Source: Bacillota bacterium (lineage in GTDB: Bacteria; Bacillota; Clostridia; Christensenellales; Borkfalkiaceae). Taken from it: DNA of 32,945 bases. Positions 6,988 through 14,319 of this stretch are shown piece by piece. The stretch spans positions 1 to 32,945 of the forward strand of contig JAEYEN010000010.1 in the NCBI GenBank assembly GCA_023403375.1, in the 5' to 3' direction. Positions within the stretch are counted from its first letter, which is position 1. Each line of letters begins with the position of its first letter. Position numbers and translations under genes: made by a program. The notes below the pieces were generated by a model. It was not told the DNA's origin, searched no databases, and was given only the letters and a program-made list of their open reading frames with translations.

Positions 6988-8301
6988 ATGAATAAAAAAT
7001 CTATTAAAGACGTAGACGTAAAAGGTAAAAGATGTCTTGTCAGGGTTGATTTCAACGTTCCTATGAAAGACGGCGTTATCACTGACGAAACGAGAATCAA
7101 CGGCGCGCTTCCCACCATTAAATATCTGGTAGAACACGGCGCAAAAGTTATTCTTTGCTCGCATATGGGCAAACCCCACAATATATTTACCGAAGGTTTC
7201 GGACTTAACAAAAAAGAGAAGAAAGCCGTAGAAGCCCTCCCTGCGGAAGAACAGGCGGCTGCAAAAGCGGAATATCTCAAAAAGGCGCTTAAAGACAAAG
7301 AAAAATTCACTTTGCTCCCCGTTGCCGAAAAACTTGCCGAAAAATTAGGACAGAAAGTTACTTTCGCTACCGACGTGGTAGGTCCTTCCGCTGACGAAGC
7401 GGTTAAAAACATTAAAGACGGCGAAGTCGTTCTTTTAGAAAACACTCGTTTCGAAGCGGGCGAAGAAAAGAGAGACGAAGCGCTTTGTAAAAAACTTGCG
7501 TCTTATTGCGATATATATGTAAACGACGCATTCGGCACCGCACACCGTTCGCACGCTACCACCGCGGCGATAGTGGAATACGGCTTTGTTAAAACCGCCG
7601 TTTGCGGATTCCTTATCGAAAAAGAATTGTCCGTTATGGCAGACGCGTTGGAACACCCCGTAAGACCGTTCGTCGCAATTCTCGGCGGCGCAAAAGTTGC
7701 GGACAAACTTAAAGTTATTTCTAACCTGCTTGAAAAGTGCGACACGCTTATCATCGGCGGCGGTATGGCTTACACCTTCCTTAAAGCGAAAGGATACGAA
7801 GTAGGTAAGTCGCTTGTAGACGACGAACAGTTAGGTTACTGCTCCGATATGATGAAGAAAGCGGAAGAACTTAAAAAGACGCTTCTTCTCCCCGTAGACG
7901 CGCGTATCGCAAAAGAATTCCCCAATCCTATCGACGCGAAGGTAGATTGCGAAGTTTGCGCGATTGATAAAATTCCCGCAGACAGAGAGGGGCTCGACAT
8001 CGGACCCGAATCCGAAAAACTGTTTGCGGACGCGGTTAAAAACGCTAAAACGGTTATCTGGAACGGACCTATGGGCGTGTTCGAGAACCCCACTTTCGCA
8101 CAGGGCACGATAGCGGTTGCAAAAGCGCTTTCCGAAACGACGGCTACCACCATTATCGGCGGCGGCGATTCTGCGGCGGCGGTAACCAGCCTCGGCTATG
8201 CGGACAAGATGACGCATATCTCTACCGGCGGCGGCGCTTCGCTTGAACTTTTTGAAGGCAAAAAACTTCCCGGTATCGAATGTCTTAACGATAAAGACTA
8301 A
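6988..8301 (+). CDS. pgk: Phosphoglycerate kinase
   Basis: The product converts 1,3-bisphosphoglycerate and ADP to 3-phosphoglycerate and ATP in glycolysis. It shows the N-domain motifs CLVRVDFNVPMKDG and SHMGKP, the substrate arginine motif LLENTRF, VNDAFGTAHRSHAT, and the nucleotide-domain motifs GGAKVADKL, GGGMAYTFLKA, WNGPMGVFE and GGGDSAAAV. At 437 residues it is about 40 longer than the usual ~395. The excess is one charged helical insertion at roughly residues 64-107, right after SHMGKP. GGAGG at 6976-6980 precedes ATG by 7 bases. It starts the pgk-tpiA-gpmI glycolytic cluster, although gap and eno are not in the window. Confidence 0.97.
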   Translation: MNKKSIKDVDVKGKRCLVRVDFNVPMKDGVITDETRINGALPTIKYLVEHGAKVILCSHMGKPHNIFTEGFGLNKKEKKAVEALPAEEQAAAKAEYLKKALKDKEKFTLLPVAEKLAEKLGQKVTFATDVVGPSADEAVKNIKDGEVVLLENTRFEAGEEKRDEALCKKLASYCDIYVNDAFGTAHRSHATTAAIVEYGFVKTAVCGFLIEKELSVMADALEHPVRPFVAILGGAKVADKLKVISNLLEKCDTLIIGGGMAYTFLKAKGYEVGKSLVDDEQLGYCSDMMKKAEELKKTLLLPVDARIAKEFPNPIDAKVDCEVCAIDKIPADREGLDIGPESEKLFADAVKNAKTVIWNGPMGVFENPTFAQGTIAVAKALSETTATTIIGGGDSAAAVTSLGYADKMTHISTGGGASLELFEGKKLPGIECLNDKD

Positions 8302-8532
8302 TTGAAAATTGTTTTTGGAAACTATATTTCGAACGATTATAAAATCCGAAAATAGTCTTTGAACGTTTATAAAATAGTGTCTTACCGACCGCTGAAATAA
8401 AACGGTTGAAACAGAACCGTCTTAATCGATAATCGATATAAGATTTTAAGAATAACGTTTTATCGGTCGGCAATTAAAAGCATTAAAACCAAATAAAATT
8501 ATACTAAATATACTAAAAACGGAGAAATTACA

Positions 8533-9279
8533 ATGAGAAAACCTATTATTGCAGGCAACTGGAAAATGAACAAAACCGCAGCCGAAGCAGAAGTTTTAAT
8601 CAACGAACTTAAACCTTTGGTTGCAAAATCAAAACCCGAAGTCGTAATATGCGTTCCCTACACGGATTTGTGGATAGCGAAAAAAGCGATAGAAGGCAGC
8701 AAGATTCACTTGGGCGCAGAAAACGTGGCTTGGGCTGAAAGCGGCGCTTTCACGGGTGAAATTTCTGCCGATATGCTTTTGGAAATAGGCGTTGAATACG
8801 TCATCATCGGTCATAGCGAAAGAAGGCAGTACTTTGGCGAAACCAACGAAAGCGTAAACAAGAGAACGAAAACCGCGCTCGCTAAGGGCTTAAAACCCAT
8901 AGTTTGCGTAGGCGAAACCTTAGAAGAAAGAGAAAAGAACCGTACCAAGAGAGTTCTTAAAAAACAGATTCTGGAAGGACTTGACGGAATTACCGATTTC
9001 ACCAACGTCGTAATCGCGTATGAACCCGTGTGGGCAATCGGCACCGGCAAAACTGCAACTGCGGAAGACGCAAACGCTACTATCGGCTATATCAGAAGCG
9101 TTGTTAAAAAGGCGTTCGGACAAGAAGTGGGCAAAGCGCTCCGTATTCAATACGGCGGAAGCATGAAACCCGCAAACTGCAAAGAACTTATGGCTATGAG
9201 AAATATCGACGGCGGCTTAATCGGCGGCGCGGCGCTCAAAGCAAACGACTTTGCGGCTATTGTCAACTATAAAGACTAA
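8533..9279 (+). CDS. tpiA: Triosephosphate isomerase
   Basis: The product (248 residues, standard length) interconverts dihydroxyacetone phosphate and glyceraldehyde 3-phosphate. The catalytic residues are visible: Asn and Lys in GNWKMNK, His in VIIGHSERRQYFGE, and Glu in VIAYEPVWAIGTGKTAT; the phosphate loop motifs YGGSMKPAN and GGLIGGAAL close the barrel. GGAG at 8521-8524 lies 8 bases before ATG. A 231-base AT-rich spacer separates it from pgk and holds a distant 7-base inverted repeat (CCGACCG and CGGTCGG), but no convincing promoter. A strong terminator follows immediately. Confidence 0.98.
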   Translation: MRKPIIAGNWKMNKTAAEAEVLINELKPLVAKSKPEVVICVPYTDLWIAKKAIEGSKIHLGAENVAWAESGAFTGEISADMLLEIGVEYVIIGHSERRQYFGETNESVNKRTKTALAKGLKPIVCVGETLEEREKNRTKRVLKKQILEGLDGITDFTNVVIAYEPVWAIGTGKTATAEDANATIGYIRSVVKKAFGQEVGKALRIQYGGSMKPANCKELMAMRNIDGGLIGGAALKANDFAAIVNYKD

Positions 9280-9290
9280 TTGACGCTTAA

Positions 9291-9321
9291 AAACTCCGCT
9301 TTCTACAAGCGGAGTTTTTTT
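9291..9321 (+). terminator. Intrinsic terminator after tpiA
   Basis: AAACTCCGCTT (9291-9301) pairs with AAGCGGAGTTT (9307-9317) around a 5-base loop, followed by further T to 9321. It starts 11 bases after the tpiA stop and ends 21 bases before the ABC transporter gene, so that gene needs readthrough or a promoter nearby. Confidence 0.93.
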
Positions 9322-9342
9322 GTTTTCAGGGGAAAGGTTAAA

Positions 9343-10050
9343 ATGTTAAAAATAGAAAATCTTACAAAAAGTTACGGCGAAAAGGTTGCGGTAGACGACC
9401 TGTCTTTACATATAAACGGCGGTGAAATTTACGGCTTTATAGGGCATAACGGCGCGGGAAAGACCACCACGCTTAAATGCGTTACGGGTATTTTGCGCTT
9501 TGAAAAGGGCGAAGTTTATATAAACGGCGTATCCATAAAAAAGGACCCGATTTATTGTAAAAGTCAGATAGCATATCTTCCCGACAACCCCGATATTTAC
9601 GAGTTTATGACGGGTAACGGCTACCTTAATTTTATTGCGGACGTTTTTAAGATGACTTCTGCCGAGCGTGAAAGCAGTATAAGGTTTTATTCGGAAGAGT
9701 TTGAACTTACAAACGACCTTAATAAACCCGTATCTTCCTACTCCCACGGAATGAAACAGAAACTTGCGCTGATTTCCGCATTTATGCATAACCCTAAACT
9801 TATAATAATGGACGAGCCTTTCGTCGGCTTGGACCCCAAAGCGGCGCATACCGTAAAAGGGATGATGCGCGCGCATTGCGAAAAGGGCGGGGCGATATTT
9901 TTCTCTACGCACGTTCTGGAAGTGGCGGAAAAACTGTGCGATAAGGTCGCCATAATCAAAGACGGAAAACTTATAAAATGCGGAACGATGGAAGAAGTTA
10001 AAAGCGGCGATTCGCTTGAAGACGTTTTTCTTGGCTTGGAGAAAGAATAA
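9343..10050 (+). CDS. ABC transporter ATP-binding protein
   Basis: This 235-residue nucleotide-binding subunit carries Walker A GHNGAGKTTTLKC, the signature YSHGMKQKL (a variant of LSGGQ), Walker B LIIMDEPFVGLDP and the switch histidine in FFSTHVLEVAE. This spelling is typical of the ABC-2 export families that pair with large polytopic permeases. The ATG at 9343 is preferred because GGAAAGG (9331-9337) lies 5 bases before it; longer forms would read back through the tpiA terminator. The stop codon overlaps the next start by one base (TAATG), so the two proteins are coupled and form one exporter. The substrate is unknown. Confidence 0.93.
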   Translation: MLKIENLTKSYGEKVAVDDLSLHINGGEIYGFIGHNGAGKTTTLKCVTGILRFEKGEVYINGVSIKKDPIYCKSQIAYLPDNPDIYEFMTGNGYLNFIADVFKMTSAERESSIRFYSEEFELTNDLNKPVSSYSHGMKQKLALISAFMHNPKLIIMDEPFVGLDPKAAHTVKGMMRAHCEKGGAIFFSTHVLEVAEKLCDKVAIIKDGKLIKCGTMEEVKSGDSLEDVFLGLEKE

Positions 10051-11648
10051 TGTTCGGCACGTTATTAAAAAAACAGACGCTCCAAACTCTGTCTTTTATA
10101 TTTATCGACAAGAAAAAAGGCAGGCGCAGAAAACCTGCCGTCGCGGTAGTTTACGCACTGCTTGTTTTGTTCGTTGCGGCGAGTATGTCGGCGGTGTGCC
10201 ATTACACATTTTCGGGGATTGCCGAGCCGCTTTATGCGGCAGAACTAGGGTGGTTCTACTTTTCTATCGCCGGACTTATGACGTTGTTAATCGGCGTTAT
10301 CGGCAGCGTTTTCAATACGAGTTCCGCACTGTATAACGTGAAAGATAACGACTTGCTGTTATCTCTTCCCATAAAACCCGTATATATTGTTTTTTCTCGG
10401 CTCTTCGGCGTGTGGCTTTACGGACTCGTTTATCAGGCGATTGTGTTTGTTCCGTCGATAATCGCTTATGCGCTTGTCGCGGCTCCGTCGGTCGGGGAAG
10501 TGTTCTGTCAGTTATTTTTGTATCTTATTCTGTCGTTGTTTGTGCTTTCGCTCTCCTGCGGACTCGGCTTTATCGTTACGAAGGTTTCTTCCCGACTGAA
10601 AAATAAAAGTCTTGCTTCCGTGGTGGTGTCGCTTATTTTTCTTGCGGCGTTTTACGCATTATATTTTTCGGCGGGCGATATACTGACCGAACTTATTAAC
10701 AATATGCAGTCTGCCGGCGAAAGCGTAAAGAAAATCTATCCCGTTTACGCGTTCGGAAAGGGCGCGACGGGGGACGCAGGCACTTTGTTTGCGGCGGCTG
10801 GAATGATGCTGGCGGTTTTTGGCGTGGCGATAATGGTTTTGCTTAAAACGTTCGTTAAAACCGTTACCGATAAACCGCAAGGCGTAAAATCGGTAAAATT
10901 CTCCGGTTACGGACAGAGAACGCCTTTCCGCACGCTTTTAAGAAGAGAAGCAAAGAGATTTTTTTCAAGTTCCGCATATATTCTCAATTGCGCAATCCCG
11001 CTTATCTTTATGATTGCGGCAGCGCTGTTTTTCGCAATCAAAGCGCAGGATATAAAATCGCTGTTTAGCGATTTGGAGCAATACGGCTTTAATTCCGGAA
11101 AACTATTCGCATTTCTCGGCGCGTTTATCTTTGCGCTTTTTGCGGCAATGTCCGATATTTCGGCACCCAGCGTTTCTCTCGAAGGCAAAAACCTGTGGAT
11201 AATTCATTCGCTTCCCGTAAAATCCGTTACGGTCTTAATGGCAAAATTTACATTCCATTTGCTGGCGGTGTTACCCGTTACGCTGGTTTGCGCCACGGTT
11301 ACCGCTGCGTTTTTAGTGTCTGACGCACTATGCTTTGTTCTCGCAATCGTAATTCCCGTCGCATTCGTTCTGTTTAGCGACGCCTTGGGGCTTTTGTGTA
11401 ATATTCGCCACGCAAACCTTAACTACGATAGCGATACTGCGGCGGTTAAACAAAGTTTTTCGGTATTTATAACGATATTCGGCGGAATGGTGCTGACAAT
11501 GGGACTTGCCGCACTGTATATCGCGCTGGCGCCTTATCTTTCGGTAGAAATTTATATGCTGATAGTTGCGGTGGCGGTGTTTGCCGGTTCCGCCGCTATG
11601 ATAGTCTGGATTTGTAAAAAGGGCGCGACAATATTTGAAAATCTGTAA
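10050..11648 (+). CDS. ABC exporter permease with two similar halves
   Basis: The protein (532 residues) has about 12 hydrophobic segments in two halves. Each half holds a related cytosolic motif: VKDNDLLLSLPIKPVYIVFS near residue 95 and LEGKNLWIIHSLPVKSVTV near residue 375. That pattern (x-N-D/L-LL-SLP-[IV]) is typical of ABC-2-like permeases, and the internal repeat suggests a fused dimer in one chain, so a single permease could partner a dimer of the preceding ATPase. A positively charged linker (LLRREAKRFF) joins the halves. It starts inside the stop codon of the ATPase gene. The substrate cannot be inferred. Confidence 0.83.
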   Translation: MFGTLLKKQTLQTLSFIFIDKKKGRRRKPAVAVVYALLVLFVAASMSAVCHYTFSGIAEPLYAAELGWFYFSIAGLMTLLIGVIGSVFNTSSALYNVKDNDLLLSLPIKPVYIVFSRLFGVWLYGLVYQAIVFVPSIIAYALVAAPSVGEVFCQLFLYLILSLFVLSLSCGLGFIVTKVSSRLKNKSLASVVVSLIFLAAFYALYFSAGDILTELINNMQSAGESVKKIYPVYAFGKGATGDAGTLFAAAGMMLAVFGVAIMVLLKTFVKTVTDKPQGVKSVKFSGYGQRTPFRTLLRREAKRFFSSSAYILNCAIPLIFMIAAALFFAIKAQDIKSLFSDLEQYGFNSGKLFAFLGAFIFALFAAMSDISAPSVSLEGKNLWIIHSLPVKSVTVLMAKFTFHLLAVLPVTLVCATVTAAFLVSDALCFVLAIVIPVAFVLFSDALGLLCNIRHANLNYDSDTAAVKQSFSVFITIFGGMVLTMGLAALYIALAPYLSVEIYMLIVAVAVFAGSAAMIVWICKKGATIFENL

Positions 11649-11792
11649 TGAAAAATTAAATTACGTTTTTAAATTTACGTTTGTAAATTGCGAGTATCGG
11701 ATTTTATCGCCTACCGAAAATTGCCGCTTATTAAAATTTATCGCCTGTTAAAATTTGTTGTCAGGATATAAGGCGACAAGGCTTTTATTCGC

Positions 11793-11821
11793 TTGATTTT
11801 TGCAAAAAGATAATATATAAT
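11793..11821 (+). promoter_or_regulatory. Predicted promoter of gpmI
   Basis: TTGATT (11793-11798) and TATAAT (11816-11821) are 17 bases apart and lie 37 bases before the gpmI start. This gives gpmI its own transcription start after the inserted ABC transporter genes. Confidence 0.7.
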
Positions 11822-11858
11822 ACAATCGAAAAAAATAAAGCGTCAAAGGAAATTTATT

Positions 11859-13430
11859 ATGAACAGACCTAATTGTATAATAATAATGGACGGATACGGT
11901 TATCGTAAAGAAACCGTGGGCAACGCCGTATACGCGGCGGACAGCAAAAACGTTAAAGAGTATATGAAAGAATATCCCTCCACGCTTATCGGCGCAAGCG
12001 GAATGGACGTGGGGCTTCCCGACGGGCAGATGGGCAATTCGGAAGTGGGACATTTAAATATCGGCGCAGGCAGAATAGTCTATCAGGACTTGACGAAAAT
12101 CACCAAAGCAATATCCGACGGCGACTTTTTCACAAACCCCGCGCTTAAAAAGGCGGTTGATAACGCCGTTAAAAACGATAAAAGCCTGCACCTTTACGGA
12201 CTTTTGTCAACGGGCGGCGTTCATAGCCATATAACGCACCTTTTCGCCCTTTTGAAAATGGCGAAAGACTCGGGCGTAAAACATACTTACGTTCATTGCT
12301 TTATGGACGGAAGAGATACCGACCCTATGTCGGGTATGGAATTCGTTAAAGAGTTGGAGGCCGAAATCAAAAAGTCGGGATACGGCGAAATCGCTTCCGT
12401 TTGCGGCAGATATTACGCAATGGACAGAGATAACAACTGGGACAGAACCGAAAAAGCATACGATATGCTGACGTTGGGTAACGGCGAAAAAGCGGACAGC
12501 GCGACTGACGCTCTTAAACAAAGTTACGATAAAGGCGTTACGGACGAATTCGTTTTGCCGACCAATATCGTTAAAGACGGCAAGCCCGTGGCATTGATAG
12601 AAAAGGGCGATTCCATAATTTTCTTTAACTTCCGCCCCGACAGAGCAAGACAGATTACGAGAGCGTTCTCGCAAAAAGAATTCACGCCCTATATGGACGA
12701 AGAAAAAGGAAAGAGAATGTTCTTTGAAAGAAAGAGCGGATTTTTGGCGCCCGTATATACGGGATTTGCCGTGTACGACGCTTCTTTCAAAGACGTGTAC
12801 GTAGCGTTCCCGCCGGACGAAATCAAGAATACTCTTCCGCAATATCTCGCGGATAAAGGGTTAACGCAATTGCACATTGCCGAAACCGAAAAATACGCGC
12901 ACGTTACTTTTTTCTTCAATGCTAAATTAGAAGCGCCCGTAAAAGGCGAAACGAGAATAGTTATTCCGTCGCCCAAGGTCGCAACTTACGACTTACAACC
13001 CGAAATGAGCGCATATCTCGTTACCGACAGAGTTCTGAAAGAATTATCTACCGATAAATACGACGTTATGATACTTAACTTCGCAAACTGCGATATGGTA
13101 GGACACACAGGCGTGTTCGACGCGGCGGTAAAAGCGGTTAAGACGGTTGACGAATGCGTTAAAACGGTTGTGGATAAAGTACTTTCGATGGGCGGCACCG
13201 CGATAATCACCGCAGACCACGGCAACGCGGATAAGATGATAGACGAAAACGGTCATCCATTCACGGCGCACACCACGTCGCTTGTTCCTTTGATTGTAGT
13301 AGGCAAAGAATTCAAAGGCAAAAAACTTAAAGACGGCGGAAAACTTTGCGACATAGCGCCCACGCTTTTAGATATGATGGGTATGGATAAGCCTGCGGAA
13401 ATGACGGGCGAGAGCCTTATTATAAAATAA
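11859..13430 (+). CDS. gpmI: 2,3-bisphosphoglycerate-independent phosphoglycerate mutase
   Basis: The product (523 residues, standard length) interconverts 3- and 2-phosphoglycerate using two divalent metal ions. The metal-binding Asp is in IIIMDGYGY (residue 11) and the phosphorylated serine is Ser61 in GQMGNSEVGHLNIGAGR. Other signatures are HCFMDGRDTDPMSG, FFNFRPDRARQI, the metal site NFANCDMVGHTG and ITADHGNADKM, and a late HTTSLVPL motif. AAAGGA at 11845-11850 lies 8 bases before ATG. The gene normally follows tpiA directly in Gram-positive glycolytic operons; here two ABC genes lie between them. Confidence 0.98.
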   Translation: MNRPNCIIIMDGYGYRKETVGNAVYAADSKNVKEYMKEYPSTLIGASGMDVGLPDGQMGNSEVGHLNIGAGRIVYQDLTKITKAISDGDFFTNPALKKAVDNAVKNDKSLHLYGLLSTGGVHSHITHLFALLKMAKDSGVKHTYVHCFMDGRDTDPMSGMEFVKELEAEIKKSGYGEIASVCGRYYAMDRDNNWDRTEKAYDMLTLGNGEKADSATDALKQSYDKGVTDEFVLPTNIVKDGKPVALIEKGDSIIFFNFRPDRARQITRAFSQKEFTPYMDEEKGKRMFFERKSGFLAPVYTGFAVYDASFKDVYVAFPPDEIKNTLPQYLADKGLTQLHIAETEKYAHVTFFFNAKLEAPVKGETRIVIPSPKVATYDLQPEMSAYLVTDRVLKELSTDKYDVMILNFANCDMVGHTGVFDAAVKAVKTVDECVKTVVDKVLSMGGTAIITADHGNADKMIDENGHPFTAHTTSLVPLIVVGKEFKGKKLKDGGKLCDIAPTLLDMMGMDKPAEMTGESLIIK

Positions 13431-13765
13431 TAACCGCAACGAAAAAGCAAAAAAAAACGTCGGGTACGCAATAAAAAATAATAAAATGAAAGGGCTGAAT
13501 TTTTAACGCGGCGTTAAAATAAATCGCATAATCGAGCCGATAAATATTTCAGAAAATCAGTTGGAATGTTTGTCGGCAATCTGTCGGAGAATTGTTCGGA
13601 AAGTCAGGCTGAAAATCAGACGACGGGATAGAATTTTATCACGCGGGCAACATTTTCGCAAAGAATAAGCCCGAAATAATGTTAAAAACAGTTGTAATAA
13701 TTGTTTTTATGTGTTATACTTTATCGTGCGTTGTAAAAAATTTGGTATTATTTAGGAGAAATCTT
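13431..13765. other. 335-base non-coding stretch between gpmI and secG
   Basis: No gene was found. It holds a near-perfect 19-base palindrome, TTTTAACGC-G-GCGTTAAAA (13501-13519), two copies of GAAAATCAG (13551 and 13610) and several TGTCGG-like words, then the secG promoter and ribosome site. No standard terminator was seen after gpmI. Confidence 0.6.
13692..13720 (+). promoter_or_regulatory. Predicted promoter of secG
   Basis: TTGTAA (13692-13697) and TATACT (13715-13720) are 17 bases apart, and the -10 box has an extended TGT before it. Confidence 0.65.
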
Positions 13766-14068
13766 ATGAATATGATAAATATGCTTATGGCAAGCGGCGG
13801 CTTCTGGAACGCGTGGCCCGTTATTAAAATAGTCGCGCTCGTAATTATGTCGCTTTGCGCTTTGTTTATTATACTCGTCGTATTGTTTCAGCCGGGCAAC
13901 TCTTCCGGCGTATCCGCACTCGGCGGAACTTCCGAAACGTTTTTAAGCAAAAACAAGAGCAAGACTTTTGAACACAGAATGAAAAAACTCACGGTAATAA
14001 GCAGCATTATTTTTGCCGTTTTATGCGTGGTTTTCGCTATCGTTGCGATGCTCGCAAGTTTATCTTGA
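13766..14068 (+). CDS. secG: Preprotein translocase subunit SecG
   Basis: The 100-residue membrane protein has two hydrophobic helices (about residues 17-41 and 76-97). Between them is the SecG loop: VVLFQPGNSSGVSALGG, then SETFLSKNKSKTFEHRMKK. SecG assists SecYE in protein export. The ATG at 13766 is chosen because AGGAG at 13754-13758 lies 7 bases before it; a TTG or ATG further upstream would extend the protein into the promoter. The N-terminus before the first helix is slightly longer than usual. Position before rnr-smpB is the classic Gram-positive order, and a strong terminator follows. Confidence 0.93.
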   Translation: MNMINMLMASGGFWNAWPVIKIVALVIMSLCALFIILVVLFQPGNSSGVSALGGTSETFLSKNKSKTFEHRMKKLTVISSIIFAVLCVVFAIVAMLASLS

Positions 14069-14099
14069 TTTTCATTCTTAATTAAACGTTACTATTATT

Positions 14100-14132
14100 C
14101 GGCGGTTCTTTTTACGGGACCGTCGTTTTTTT
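14100..14132 (+). terminator. Intrinsic terminator after secG
   Basis: CGGCGGTTC (14100-14108) pairs with GGACCGTCG (14117-14125, two wobble pairs) around an 8-base loop, followed by seven T (14126-14132). It implies that rnr needs its own promoter downstream. Confidence 0.9.
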
Positions 14133-14172
14133 GTAAAAAACGTTTAAAAAACATAAGCATAAAAAATCGCAA

Positions 14173-14300
14173 TTTGTATACCATAAAAACATTATAAAGT
14201 TAAAATAAAATCAAGGTTTGTATACAATAAGTCAGAATAAAATTAAAGTTTGTATACAACAAGGCAGAATAAAGTTAAATTAAAATCAAAGTTTGTATAC
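14173..14300. repeat. Four TTTGTATAC repeats in the rnr leader
   Basis: The 9-base word TTTGTATAC occurs at 14173-14181, 14217-14225, 14249-14257 and 14292-14300, at steps of 44, 32 and 43 bases. The flanks are also related (a following ATAA, then AGAATAAA, then AAATCAA before the next copy), so it is a degenerate tandem array. Copies two and three contain the perfect palindrome TTGTATACAA, which resembles operators of some GntR-family regulators (for example the core of the B. subtilis gluconate operator). The last copy lies 19 bases before the rnr start codon. Confidence 0.75.
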
Positions 14301-14319
14301 GATAAAAGCAAAATAAAAC

